A stretch of DNA of 27,699 nt from Isotricha intestinalis (GCA_023807065.1 JAJJLU010000605.1:1-27699); one strand, 5' to 3'; shown: positions 19,401 through 27,144, counted from the stretch's first letter. The notes: generated from the letters alone by a model not told the origin. Numbers and translations: made by a program.

Positions 19401-22400
19401 AAATATTCTTCTTCTTCAGATAAATTTATTAATAAACATAAAAATAATTTTCTGAAATTTAATTCAAATTCAGAACACATTTCATGTAAAGAAACATAAA
19501 AAGAATTTCCATCATTTAAATCCATTTTTTGTTTCTTATATAACATATAAATTTCTTCTAATTTTTTATTATAGGTAGATTCATTATTATTATTATTATT
19601 TAAATTTTTTTCTTTAGATATATTAGAAGTAGTTTTTTCACCTTCAGTTAATAATCTATTTTCAGTTAATAAAGGTCCTTGATTATTTTTATTAATATCC
19701 ATTTTTTTCACTAAATTAAATTTAACCTTTTTTTTCTTTCCTAAAACAGTTCTTTTCTTTTTATTAATTTCACAAGGTTTATTTAAAATTTCTATTTCAT
19801 TTGCAATGTTAGAAACTTTACTACTTTCAATATCTTCATAACCAAATTTTTCACTTAATTGAAGAGTTTTAGGTTTTCTTATAAAATTCAAAAAATGTTT
19901 ATAAAATATTTCATATAATTCAGTATAATCAAAAGAAGAAAATTTAACTCTTTCTTTTAAATGAAAATAATCTTTTGCTGTTTGATCTCTGCTTAGATCA
20001 CTTAAAAAATTATCTAAATCAAAATTAGCAAAATGAACATTTGATTTTCCATCAGAAATTAAACCAGAAACTTCAAAAAGGAAATTTTTAACATATAATA
20101 ATTTCATTAATATTTGATATATAATTAATATTTTTTTTCCTCCACAAGTATGAGCATAACAAAAAAAAACTTTCATCATTGCTGAAAGTGGAATAATAAT
20201 TCCTTTAATATAATATCTAACAAATTTAGGTAAATCATAAGTATTTTTTTCATAAATATCTTTTAATTTTTTAAACTCAGCTTCCCAAAGAAAAAGACCT
20301 TCTTCTGCATCATTTAAATTATCTTCATCATCAATATATTGTTGTTTATTTAAATAATAATAAAAAGTAAAATATTTTGAAGGAAATTTATAATTTGCAA
20401 TCAAAGGATTATTTCTTATATGAATATAATTATCACCATTTTGTCCAAAAGCATTTATATATTCACAATTTTTATATGAATCTTCACCAACAATAAAAAT
20501 TTTTATTAAGGTTAAATCATTACCTATTCCTTGGGAAACATTAGATAAAGTACTTTTTCTTTTAGCTTGATTTTTTCCTTTTCTTTTTTTTGAAGGTATA
20601 TCATCTGAATTTTTGAAATTCATTGTATTTTGTCTTGATAAATGACCATTATTTATCTGTCCTGGGAGAGAATCTCTGAAATACATTGTATATTTAAATT
20701 TCTTTATAAAACGTAATATTTCTGTTCTGTAATCTAAATCTATTCCTAAATCATCTAAATCTTCTAAAAGAACTTGTAAATTAATTAATTCTATTATTTT
20801 CTTTCTATCTTTCATTTCCAAGGAATCAAACATTTTATTTATTAATATTAATATTAAACATATATTGTCTGCTGATATTGTATTTAAATTAAATATTGTT
20901 AGTAATTCTATTATAAATTGTTTTACATATTTTCTTATTAATCTTGAATTTAATTGCTTTGTTTGAAGAGATAATTTTTCAATTATCATTAATAATAAAT
21001 GCATAAAATCATCAATAAAATCTTCTCCAGTTATTATTGAATTTTGACTTGATTTTGATTCTTTTTCTTTAAATTCATTTCTAAAACTTAAGAAATAATA
21101 AAATAAAGTTTTAATAATATGTTTTGAATTAGAAATTATATCATCATTTTTACAAATTGTATCAGCACAATATTCAAATATTCTCATTATATCTAACGCA
21201 AAGAATCTTGGAATTTTTAATATTGCTGTTAAAATATAATGACTAAAAATTAAATATGCATTATCTGAATTATTTTCTACAAAATAATGTAAAAATGTAA
21301 AATAATTATAAATAAAAGATTTATGTTCTTCATTAGTTTCATCTAAATGAATTATATAAAAAGCTTTAGAAATAGTAAAAAAATATTTTGTTTTAAAAAG
21401 ATAAGGTCTTATTTCTCCTAATTTTGCCATAGAAATAATTTTTTCAAGTGATTTTGAAATATTTGTAATTAAATCATTTTCTTCAATTTCAATAATAAAA
21501 TAATTTTCATAATTTTCTTCTAAAAATTCATTTTCTTTTTCTATTATTTTATAAGTTTCATTTTCTTCCAAATCTTTCTGCAATAATTCTAAATACTCAT
21601 TACAATGTTTTTGATATTTTTTTAAAGATAAAATAAAAGTATCTTTTGGACTAATTAAGAAAGACATAATTTTCATTCCATGATTCATTATTTTTCTACA
21701 TTTCATTTTTTCTTCCTTTGTCAAAACTCTATTTTTAATAGTTAATAAAGTAAAATAAGTAATTCTAATAACATTTCTACTAATTAATCTACCTAATTCA
21801 TTTTTAGTAAATAAAAAAGTAACTTTTGGACTTTCAGTTTTTTTCTTTTTATCATCATTATTAATAATATATTTTAAAAAAACTTCATCATTAAAAGCAT
21901 AAACAAAATTATGGATCATTTTAATAACAATTAAAAATAATTGCATTTGTTTTTGATAAGATTTTTCCCTTTTAAAAAATTCAAAACCTTTTTCCAAAGA
22001 AAAACATAATTTATTCATTTCTTTAGAATTAAATAAAGAAAAAATACTCATTCTTTCTAAAATAGCACAAATTTGAATTAAAGTATCATAAGCTTCAACA
22101 CAAGTAATTTCATAATTAATAAAAGTAGTTAATATATCAATAAAAAAATTGATTTGATGTTTCGCTTCAGGAAAAAATTTTTGATTAGAATCTGAAATAC
22201 ATCTTCTTTGTAAAGGAGTCATATTTTCAAAATCATATAATTTATATTTATCCATTGCTCTTGTTGCATTTCCTAAATAAACTTTTCTAAAAAAGAATAA
22301 TATATTTTCATAAAATTTCCATATAATTGGAGTTTCTTCAAATTTAATAAATTTCATTAATTTTACTACCATATTAAAATTAATTTTCAAAGAAACATTT

Positions 22401-23500
22401 TTTGAATAATATCTTATTGGAGTATTAGTTACTTTAGTTAATACTAAATTAAAATTTTTTAAAGCAAGAAAAAAATTAGTAACTAAGAAAGTTTCTTTAA
22501 TTTCAAATTCTGAATTTTCATTTAAATTATTAAAGTCTTTTAAAGTTTCTTCAAAATTAAAAAATAAAGCTTCATAAGAATATCTTCCTAAAAATAATAT
22601 ATTAAAAAATTTCAAAGGTTCAATTTTTCCTAAAATTAGTTTTTCTTTCCCTTGAATTAATTTTTCAAAATTTCTATACATTTTTTTTAAATCAGTATGT
22701 TGTTCTCCATTATTAATTTCTTCACATTCACAAATTTGAAGCATTTCTTTTTCTTTTTCTAAAGGAAATCCTTCTTCATTTAAATCACATAATCTATAAC
22801 AAAATTCACAAACACATTTAACATCAATAACATATAAAGTACTTAAACCACTTTTTTCACACCAATCAGTATATGGACATTCAGTACTTAACATTTTATC
22901 AGATATTTTATCTTTATAATTTAATTGATGTAATTTAACTCCACAGGCACAAATAATATGATCTGGTTTATCTATTATTTTTACTTGATGACCTATATTA
23001 TTATGACATTTTTCTAAACATTCTTTACATATTGGATGTATTAAATTTACATCACATGTATTACAATAACCATATTCTATTGCCTCTGTTGATGATTTTA
23101 TACCATATTTAATCAAAGAACAATCTTTTATTGTTATAAAATTTGTAAATGTTTCTGAATCTGGAATTGCTGTTTTTGGTATATTATTTTCTTTTTTTTT
23201 ATTTCTTTTTTCTGTTTCTGATATTATTTCACTTTCCATTGAATTATTTTCTTCTTCTTCTGATGAATGATTTGAATTGTTTTCTATATTTTCTTCATCG
23301 TAATTTGATATATCTTGAGAATTGTTATTTTCTGAATTGTTTATGGATTTATTTATTATTATATTTCCTTGAATTGATTCTTCGTCCTTTTCTAATTCCA
23401 TTAAATTCTTTATTTGTGCAATGTCAAAAGAAGAGTTGTTACTTGTATTTAAGATTAATTTTTTAGGAGATGATTGATTTTTTTTATTGTTTAAATCCAT
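16469..23500 (-). CDS. IP3-receptor-like intracellular calcium channel with N-terminal UBR-type zinc finger
   Basis: A 2343-aa protein. Residues 1-120 are acidic and disordered. A UBR-type zinc finger spans about 125-190 (C127, C146-x2-C149, PICKECLEKCH, IGH, then C184-A-C186-G), with further Cys clusters to about 240. A long helical armadillo-like region follows. A RIH-associated motif lies at about 1443-1458 (LRFLCQDHNNFFQ), with a matching VELLVEIIQG downstream. The channel domain is C-terminal: S1 near 1864-1884, S2 near 1922-1948, two helices at about 1987-2035, another at 2040-2063, a pore loop with R-G-G-A-A-D (2100-2105) where IP3 and ryanodine receptors have GGGxGD, and S6 at 2122-2149. 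The linker zinc motif CFIC (2167-2170) with a later HREVRH matches IP3 receptors. The role is probably Ca2+ release from internal stores. No MIR or IP3-binding trefoils are recognisable. The acidic tail ends in K-D/E-N repeats. Confidence 0.93.
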   Translation of the reverse strand: MDLNNKKNQSSPKKLILNTSNNSSFDIAQIKNLMELEKDEESIQGNIIINKSINNSENNNSQDISNYDEENIENNSNHSSEEEENNSMESEIISETEKRNKKKENNIPKTAIPDSETFTNFITIKDCSLIKYGIKSSTEAIEYGYCNTCDVNLIHPICKECLEKCHNNIGHQVKIIDKPDHIICACGVKLHQLNYKDKISDKMLSTECPYTDWCEKSGLSTLYVIDVKCVCEFCYRLCDLNEEGFPLEKEKEMLQICECEEINNGEQHTDLKKMYRNFEKLIQGKEKLILGKIEPLKFFNILFLGRYSYEALFFNFEETLKDFNNLNENSEFEIKETFLVTNFFLALKNFNLVLTKVTNTPIRYYSKNVSLKINFNMVVKLMKFIKFEETPIIWKFYENILFFFRKVYLGNATRAMDKYKLYDFENMTPLQRRCISDSNQKFFPEAKHQINFFIDILTTFINYEITCVEAYDTLIQICAILERMSIFSLFNSKEMNKLCFSLEKGFEFFKREKSYQKQMQLFLIVIKMIHNFVYAFNDEVFLKYIINNDDKKKKTESPKVTFLFTKNELGRLISRNVIRITYFTLLTIKNRVLTKEEKMKCRKIMNHGMKIMSFLISPKDTFILSLKKYQKHCNEYLELLQKDLEENETYKIIEKENEFLEENYENYFIIEIEENDLITNISKSLEKIISMAKLGEIRPYLFKTKYFFTISKAFYIIHLDETNEEHKSFIYNYFTFLHYFVENNSDNAYLIFSHYILTAILKIPRFFALDIMRIFEYCADTICKNDDIISNSKHIIKTLFYYFLSFRNEFKEKESKSSQNSIITGEDFIDDFMHLLLMIIEKLSLQTKQLNSRLIRKYVKQFIIELLTIFNLNTISADNICLILILINKMFDSLEMKDRKKIIELINLQVLLEDLDDLGIDLDYRTEILRFIKKFKYTMYFRDSLPGQINNGHLSRQNTMNFKNSDDIPSKKRKGKNQAKRKSTLSNVSQGIGNDLTLIKIFIVGEDSYKNCEYINAFGQNGDNYIHIRNNPLIANYKFPSKYFTFYYYLNKQQYIDDEDNLNDAEEGLFLWEAEFKKLKDIYEKNTYDLPKFVRYYIKGIIIPLSAMMKVFFCYAHTCGGKKILIIYQILMKLLYVKNFLFEVSGLISDGKSNVHFANFDLDNFLSDLSRDQTAKDYFHLKERVKFSSFDYTELYEIFYKHFLNFIRKPKTLQLSEKFGYEDIESSKVSNIANEIEILNKPCEINKKKRTVLGKKKKVKFNLVKKMDINKNNQGPLLTENRLLTEGEKTTSNISKEKNLNNNNNNESTYNKKLEEIYMLYKKQKMDLNDGNSFYVSLHEMCSEFELNFRKLFLCLLINLSEEEEYLMECYLILYKLLLVETEETQNDIMANLGGKNSKELGFINNLSNQFYSLIIKLFIGDFNCEYEHYQSLQVLISNVIKILRFLCQDHNNFFQEKILRNLGYDFVKFDSCKMNMTLRTKFLAKVEEKNNKPNRNEYMTFFNFAVNVLQKILIITNRAKNEPHIQYYFDTQNCIVELLVEIIQGNKKEILITDGDKTKLDEFINSNTLFSFQNFVQIVNDILFDDTMTKSHCFKTRLLLMSLFVSILEEKTNEEIQKIIMKFLTVNKVLNSIIYTLKSYFYKETKNGEEYKEYYSNYTDKQIEQYLFDFDYTVYDFFKNKYFHSNMSKESDEFKLANNYYRYIKLLSIKEKSPEAEEMIKQVEKITEEESKVKFVLFNKKAQNSNEIAPINLINEKERSINTEYIEHYFCIKFFENITKVVEIRLVNERRLQKVIFTVPSEVTYLSAMTKEEFINTVDRTNETTKKSDLIKNIDLFKVEIHYFKNMELNWFKKLILDIDFGWVQVIVYLYALIVLIFMLFTLKGYTKFESLEDNSRRNLRNLITTDRKFQDAIDQSIKEWGRIYDYITYIFCVMNGILILCWLYVKLPLYYNLDKEKYSSENKIPKDKLTIFNKIYIIVINSTYGRNYINTLIFMFIIALIGSIMKRGEIVYAFYLIGIVNLNPTLSGIVSSIQVKKYELGSTFLLLIILVYFYTNIGFFFFNDNFEKEIEDGFPNDNFCKTMQFCFLTNIDAGIRARGGAADQMVRISYERHSRNYFGRIIFDVSYFIICIIVMIDLVFGVILGTFSELREEERKHEIDRVNHCFICHETRASVEKKSEDFTKHREVRHNLWNYVDYMLSLKFSSVHNLNAVNSYARKNLDEKNISFLPSCKDNFNEDEKENECEENENEEIEEESEESNEFAEKDEEYDDDDEYDEGKEEEKKNELENLLVDDNKENKDNKDNKDNKDNKDNKDNKENKESKDNKDNKENKENKDNVGK
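16481..16606 (-). repeat. 9-bp tandem repeat encoding Lys-Asp/Glu-Asn triplets
   Basis: About 14 imperfect copies of a 9-base unit (AAA-GAT/GAA-AAT on the coding strand) encode the last part of the channel's cytosolic tail. The variation is limited to Asp/Glu and one Ser. This is an in-frame coding minisatellite that can expand or contract without frameshift. It is preceded by an acidic Glu/Asp tract. Confidence 0.9.
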
Positions 23501-23557
23501 TTTTTTAGTTTTATTTTAATTCATTTTTTGATTTTTCTACATATTTTTATTAATTAA

Positions 23558-23686
23558 ATGATAGATGGAAAGGTGCATTCTAATCAAAAAAAATCAACTG
23601 ATTATTATAAGAGAAATGATTTAAATCTAGAAGAATTTGTGTATTATAATTCATTTAAGGATAATAAATTGGTTAAATCATCTTAA
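23558..23686 (+). CDS. Small ORF of 42 codons, doubtful
   Basis: ATG at 23558 opens 42 codons ending in TAA. The product is hydrophilic (starts MIDGKVHSNQKK, ends DNKLVKSS), with a more mixed composition than typical spacer translation, and has no recognisable domain. It may be a short gene, the start of a decayed gene, or chance; a run this long occurs by chance at a low but real rate in spacer this size. It lacks the long A-tract that precedes other starts. Confidence 0.22.
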   Translation: MIDGKVHSNQKKSTDYYKRNDLNLEEFVYYNSFKDNKLVKSS

Positions 23687-23751
23687 AAACTACATAGATA
23701 TATATAAAATTATTTAAGTTCAAAAAATATGGGAGAAATTTTATATTATGA

Positions 23752-23793
23752 AAAAAGTGTAAAATGATATTTTAAATAGAAAAAGTGTAAAAT
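23752..23793. repeat. Pair of 14-base direct repeats (AAAAAGTGTAAAAT)
   Basis: Two perfect copies of AAAAAGTGTAAAAT start 28 bases apart (23752 and 23780) in the upstream region of the channel gene, about 250-290 bases before its ATG. They could be a paired factor-binding site, or local duplication in low-complexity DNA. Confidence 0.5.
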
Positions 23794-24176
23794 AAATAAT
23801 TTTGTGGATATCTAAATTCATTTTACTTTTAAAACTGTTCAACAATAAAACAAATAATATATTACTATCAAATAAAGTATTATTTTTGAGATATAAATTT
23901 GAATTAAAATATATATGAATTACTTTTTTAATAAAAAATTAATTAAAATTGAGGAAAATATTTAATAGAAATAAATATTAATTTTTATTATTTTTTTCTT
24001 ATGAAAACTAGGATTCAATATATTCTTTATATTATTTTCATTTTTAAATTTCAACAATTCACAAAAATATTTAATTCTTTTTTTTCTATTTTAATAATAT
24101 TTTTAATTATTGTCCTTTAAGATGATAAAATTTTTATAAATTTATAATTTTATTTTATATTATTATATTATATATT

Positions 24177-24632
24177 CTAAACTTTATTAAAATAATCTGT
24201 TAAAATTTTTTGTTTTATATTATCATTTTGATTTTTCTTTTTTTGATTTATCTGTTTTTTATTTTTTTCTAAATTTTGTTCATATTTTTCTCTAATAAAA
24301 TATTTATCAATTTTATTAGTAAAAGGAGAAGAAGTATTATTTAATTCATCAATTAATTCTTTTTTTACTTTATCTTGTTTCTCAGAAACATCTTTTAAAT
24401 AATTATAATAAATATCATCATTATCTTGAATATTTTGAGTATTTTTTTTCAACAAATTATTATGAATATTTTGCTTAATAAAAGGAGTTGAAATATTTTT
24501 TAAATGAGAAAAAGAAGTTTCATTATTTTCAAGAAAATTTTCCTTTATTTTTGGTTCATCAATTTCCATTTTATCATTATTTTTATTATTATTTCCTAAA
24601 CCAAGAAATTCGCGCATTATTCTTGAAGACAT
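24177..24632 (-). CDS. Small disordered protein with C-terminal PIP box (PCNA-binding motif)
   Basis: A 151-aa hydrophilic protein rich in Asn, Lys and Asp/Glu, without membrane segment or folded domain that I recognise. Its C-terminus is QKILTDYFNKV, where residues 141-148 match the PCNA-interacting PIP box Q-x-x-[L/I/M]-x-x-[F/Y]-[F/Y] exactly. The Thr-Asp before the two aromatics is the TD signature of high-affinity PIP boxes and of PIP degrons. The position of the motif at the extreme C-terminus of a small disordered protein is typical of replication and repair clients of PCNA. The functional role beyond PCNA binding is inference. It is divergent from the pepsin-like gene across 214 bp. 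The start follows short A-rich leader. Confidence 0.8.
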   Translation of the reverse strand: MSSRIMREFLGLGNNNKNNDKMEIDEPKIKENFLENNETSFSHLKNISTPFIKQNIHNNLLKKNTQNIQDNDDIYYNYLKDVSEKQDKVKKELIDELNNTSSPFTNKIDKYFIREKYEQNLEKNKKQINQKKKNQNDNIKQKILTDYFNKV

Positions 24633-24846
24633 TTTTACTATTATTAATTTTTTTTCTTATTCAATGTTAATTTCTTCTTAAAAATAATTAATTTAAGAAA
24701 AACAATATTTCAAAATTTAAAAAAAATAAATAGCATAACATTTCCCAATAAAAAAACAAATAAAAAAGTTATTGAAAGAAAATTGTTTTTTATAATCAAT
24801 GAAATATATTAAATAAAAATTATTAAAAAAACATATTAAAAAAATA
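24633..24846. promoter_or_regulatory. Divergent upstream region, PIP-box gene / pepsin-like gene
   Basis: 214 AT-rich bases between two divergent start codons; both promoters must lie here. No named site can be recognised. The plus-strand end is A-rich up to the ATG at 24847. Confidence 0.4.
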
Positions 24847-26328
24847 ATGAAGGGAAATCTCATAATAATATTTCTCTTAATATTAATAATAAAAAGTGAT
24901 ATTCCCGAAATTCCAATAATAGATGATAGTAAAAATCAATATATTGAAGTATGTCTTTCAAAAGATAATCAATGCTTTAAAATGATATTTGATATAGATT
25001 CCCTTTATACTTGGGTTCCCAGTTCAGAAAATACAAAAGATTTCAACAAAAAATTTAATGAAAAAGCATCTGATGTTCAATCAATTAATTCAAATATTAA
25101 TGTTCAATATGAAGATTCAAAAAAAATATCTGGAAAATTATTATCATCATCAAGTATAATTGCAAATACAAATTTAAATAATTTTCAATTCATTTCAATG
25201 ACTTCTTCAGATAATGAATATGATAAAACAATAGAAGGTTATTTTAGTTTAGGATATCCTTATTCAAATGATGGTAAAACTTATTCAATTTTAATTAATT
25301 TAGAAAAAAACAATCATATTAAAAAAAAAGTTTTTTCAGTAATATATAATAAAGAAAAAAAAGGAAGTTTATTATTAGGTTCAACACCTAATGAAATTAA
25401 TAGTGATACTAAAAATTATGGTATTTGTGATATCGAATCTAATTTTTCTAATGATTATGGTCATTGGTTTTGTAAAATAAAAGGTTTGTTATTAGGAAAA
25501 AATATTAATAGTGATAAAATTATTAGTTTTGAAGATACAAGTAATAAAATTAAATTTGATTATAAAAATCAAAAAAGTCTTTTTCCAATTAATTATTTAT
25601 TAAAAGTCCAACAAACTTATTTTAATACATTAATAAATAATGGAAGTTGTAATTTTGGTATTAAAAAAGGTTATTTTACTTTTACTTGTAATCAAAATAA
25701 TTACAATGAATTATCTGAATTAACTCTTGTTTTACATAATGATTTAGGTTTATATATTCCTAAAGAAGATTTATTTGTTTATGATAGTGAAACTAAAAAT
25801 TATGAATTTATTTTTTATTCAAAAGATGATAAAAATGATTTTGTTTTAGGAAGTGATTTTCTGAAAAAATTTTCAATGATTTTTAACATGGATGAAAATA
25901 AAATTGGATTTTATAATTCAGAAGGAAAAATCATAAAATTTGTTTCTCAAGAAGAAGAAAAGAAAAAAGAAGAAGAGAAAAAAAAAGAAGAAGAGAAAAA
26001 AAAAGAAGAAGAAAAGAAAAAAGAAGAAGAAAAGAAAAAAGAAGAAGAGAAAAAAAAAGAAGAAGAAAAGAAAAAAGAAGAAGAGAAAAAAAAAGAAAAT
26101 CCTTTCAAACCTCCTGTAACTCCAATAAATAATGATCCTCAAATTATTATTCCTAAAAATGATGGTGGATTTTCTTTTGGAAAATTTTTATTAATTCTAT
26201 TTATTGGTTTTGTTTTATTTTTCTGTTATAGATATTATAAAAGAAAAAGGTCAAATACTTCAAGTTTTTATTATAAAGCCGCCAATGAATTATTTAATAC
26301 TGGAATCCAATTAGAAGAACAAGATTAA
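24847..26328 (+). CDS. Membrane-anchored pepsin-like (A1 family) protein with altered active-site motifs
   Basis: A 493-aa type I membrane protein. Residues 1 to about 18 are a signal peptide. A pepsin-fold domain spans about 30-360. FDIDSLYTWVPSS matches the first active-site block (usually F-D-T-G-S-S-x-L-W-V-P-S), but Asp-Thr-Gly is Asp-Ile-Asp (D49-D51). The second block reads FDYKNQKSLFP, keeping Asp (D238) and the downstream Pro but losing the Thr/Ser-Gly. GYFSLGYP, GSLLLGS and the closing FVLGSDFLKKFSMIFN-type block are well preserved. A 48-residue EEEKKK repeat (369-416) forms a charged stalk, then a membrane helix (about 447-465) and a short basic cytosolic tail. Probably a non-catalytic or strongly modified aspartic protease displayed on the cell surface or in endolysosomes. 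It may bind peptides rather than cut them; this is inference. Confidence 0.9.
   Translation: MKGNLIIIFLLILIIKSDIPEIPIIDDSKNQYIEVCLSKDNQCFKMIFDIDSLYTWVPSSENTKDFNKKFNEKASDVQSINSNINVQYEDSKKISGKLLSSSSIIANTNLNNFQFISMTSSDNEYDKTIEGYFSLGYPYSNDGKTYSILINLEKNNHIKKKVFSVIYNKEKKGSLLLGSTPNEINSDTKNYGICDIESNFSNDYGHWFCKIKGLLLGKNINSDKIISFEDTSNKIKFDYKNQKSLFPINYLLKVQQTYFNTLINNGSCNFGIKKGYFTFTCNQNNYNELSELTLVLHNDLGLYIPKEDLFVYDSETKNYEFIFYSKDDKNDFVLGSDFLKKFSMIFNMDENKIGFYNSEGKIIKFVSQEEEKKKEEEKKKEEEKKKEEEKKKEEEKKKEEEKKKEEEKKKEEEKKKENPFKPPVTPINNDPQIIIPKNDGGFSFGKFLLILFIGFVLFFCYRYYKRKRSNTSSFYYKAANELFNTGIQLEEQD
25951..26094 (+). repeat. 18-bp tandem repeat encoding eight EEEKKK units
   Basis: Eight copies of an 18-base unit encode Glu-Glu-Glu-Lys-Lys-Lys. 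Copies differ only at synonymous GAA/GAG and AAG/AAA positions, so selection or recent expansion keeps the peptide exact. Alternating acidic and basic triplets are typical of single alpha-helices, and this one would be about 7 nm long. It joins the pepsin-like domain to the membrane helix. Confidence 0.93.
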
Positions 26329-26600
26329 GAAAAGGAAAAATAATTTAAAATAAATTTTTAAACTGAAAATTTTATTTAATATTTTAATTGATTCTTTAAA
26401 TTAAATTTTTTAGGGTTAAAAAATATTCATAATTTTGTGTTGTTAAAAATATAATTTATTTTGAGTTTTTAATTTAAAATACTTTGATTTAATATTTGAA
26501 ATAATGAAATATTTACTTTTTCATATATAATATAATATTTTATTATAAATAAATTGTTAATTAAACCATGAACTTTTTCTTTAAAAACTTATAAATTTAG
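26329..26600. other. Spacer between pepsin-like gene and decayed coiled-coil locus
   Basis: 272 AT-rich bases, a tail-to-tail spacer. No ORF, RNA or repeat is supported. Confidence 0.35.
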
Positions 26601-27020
26601 TTAAAAAAAATATTTGGGATGCCAAAGTTCTTCTTCTTTTCTTCTTTTATTATTTAAAAAATAATCTTCTTTATTCTATTTCATAATCTCTTCTTATTTT
26701 TTTTTTGTTTCATATTTTTCAATTCTCTCATCTCTTTCTATTTAATATTTCAATTCTTTATTTTTCTTTTTAGTTCATATTCTTCTACTTTCATATTTTT
26801 TTTATATCAACAACAATATTATTTTTTTTCTTTCTTCTTCTTCAAATCTTTCTTCATTTTTTCTGATTTCTTCCTTTATTCTTTTTTCTACTTTTTTTTT
26901 TCTAATTTTTTTTTCAAATTCTTTTCCTTTCTTCTTTGGCTTTCCTTCTTCTTTCCTCTTCTTCTTTACTTCTTCTTTCTTTTTCTTCTTTTCTTTTTTC
27001 TTCTTTTCCTTTCTAAACAT
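26601..27020 (-). pseudogene. Lys/Glu-rich coiled-coil frame interrupted by TAA/TAG/TGA, single frame throughout
   Basis: On the minus strand ATG at 27020 (M-F-R-K-E-K...) opens a Lys/Glu/Arg-rich coiled-coil frame. It is open to a TAA at 26802-26804, then continues in the same frame for 66 more codons with obvious coding character (ERDERIEKYETKKK, KEDYFLNNKRRKEEELWHPKYFF) to a final TAA at 26601. In that second part the interruptions are TGA (26775-26777), TAA (26742-26744), TAA (26694-26696) and TAG (26676-26678). No frameshift is needed. There is no CAA or CAG in all 139 codons, while the four TAA/TAG sit where Gln would be natural. It is either a decayed gene (CAA/CAG/CGA changed by C-to-T) or a gene written in another code. 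The product is unknown. Confidence 0.55.
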
Positions 27021-27144
27021 AATGTAATAAAATGTTTTTAAAAAGTATTTGACAAAAAATGTTAGGGAAATAACATTCAACAAAAAAAGTCATTACAACT
27101 TATGTAAATCCGAGATATTTTTTCTCAAATTAATTTAAGAAGCA
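27021..27144. promoter_or_regulatory. Divergent upstream region of the two coiled-coil loci
   Basis: 124 bases between two divergent ATGs. AT-rich, with one less AT-rich patch (TAAATCCGAGAT near 27103-27114). No named signal. Confidence 0.3.

Larger units (their letters stand above)
23501..24176. other. 676-bp spacer upstream of the channel gene
   Basis: The spacer lies between the channel start and the 3' end of the PIP-box gene, so it holds the channel promoter. A 42-codon ORF (23558-23686, plus strand) and a pair of 14-base direct repeats (23752-23765 and 23780-23793) are listed separately. The rest, about 23800-24176, is AT-rich and featureless to me. Confidence 0.4.

Noticed and set aside
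25918..26142. Phe/Leu-rich minus-strand ORF that looks like a membrane protein
   Set aside because: It is the antisense of the EEEKKK repeat of the pepsin-like gene.
27021..27083. Upstream extension of the minus-strand coiled-coil frame to an ATG at 27083
   Set aside because: The extra 21 residues are hydrophobic spacer-like sequence; coding character begins at the ATG at 27020.
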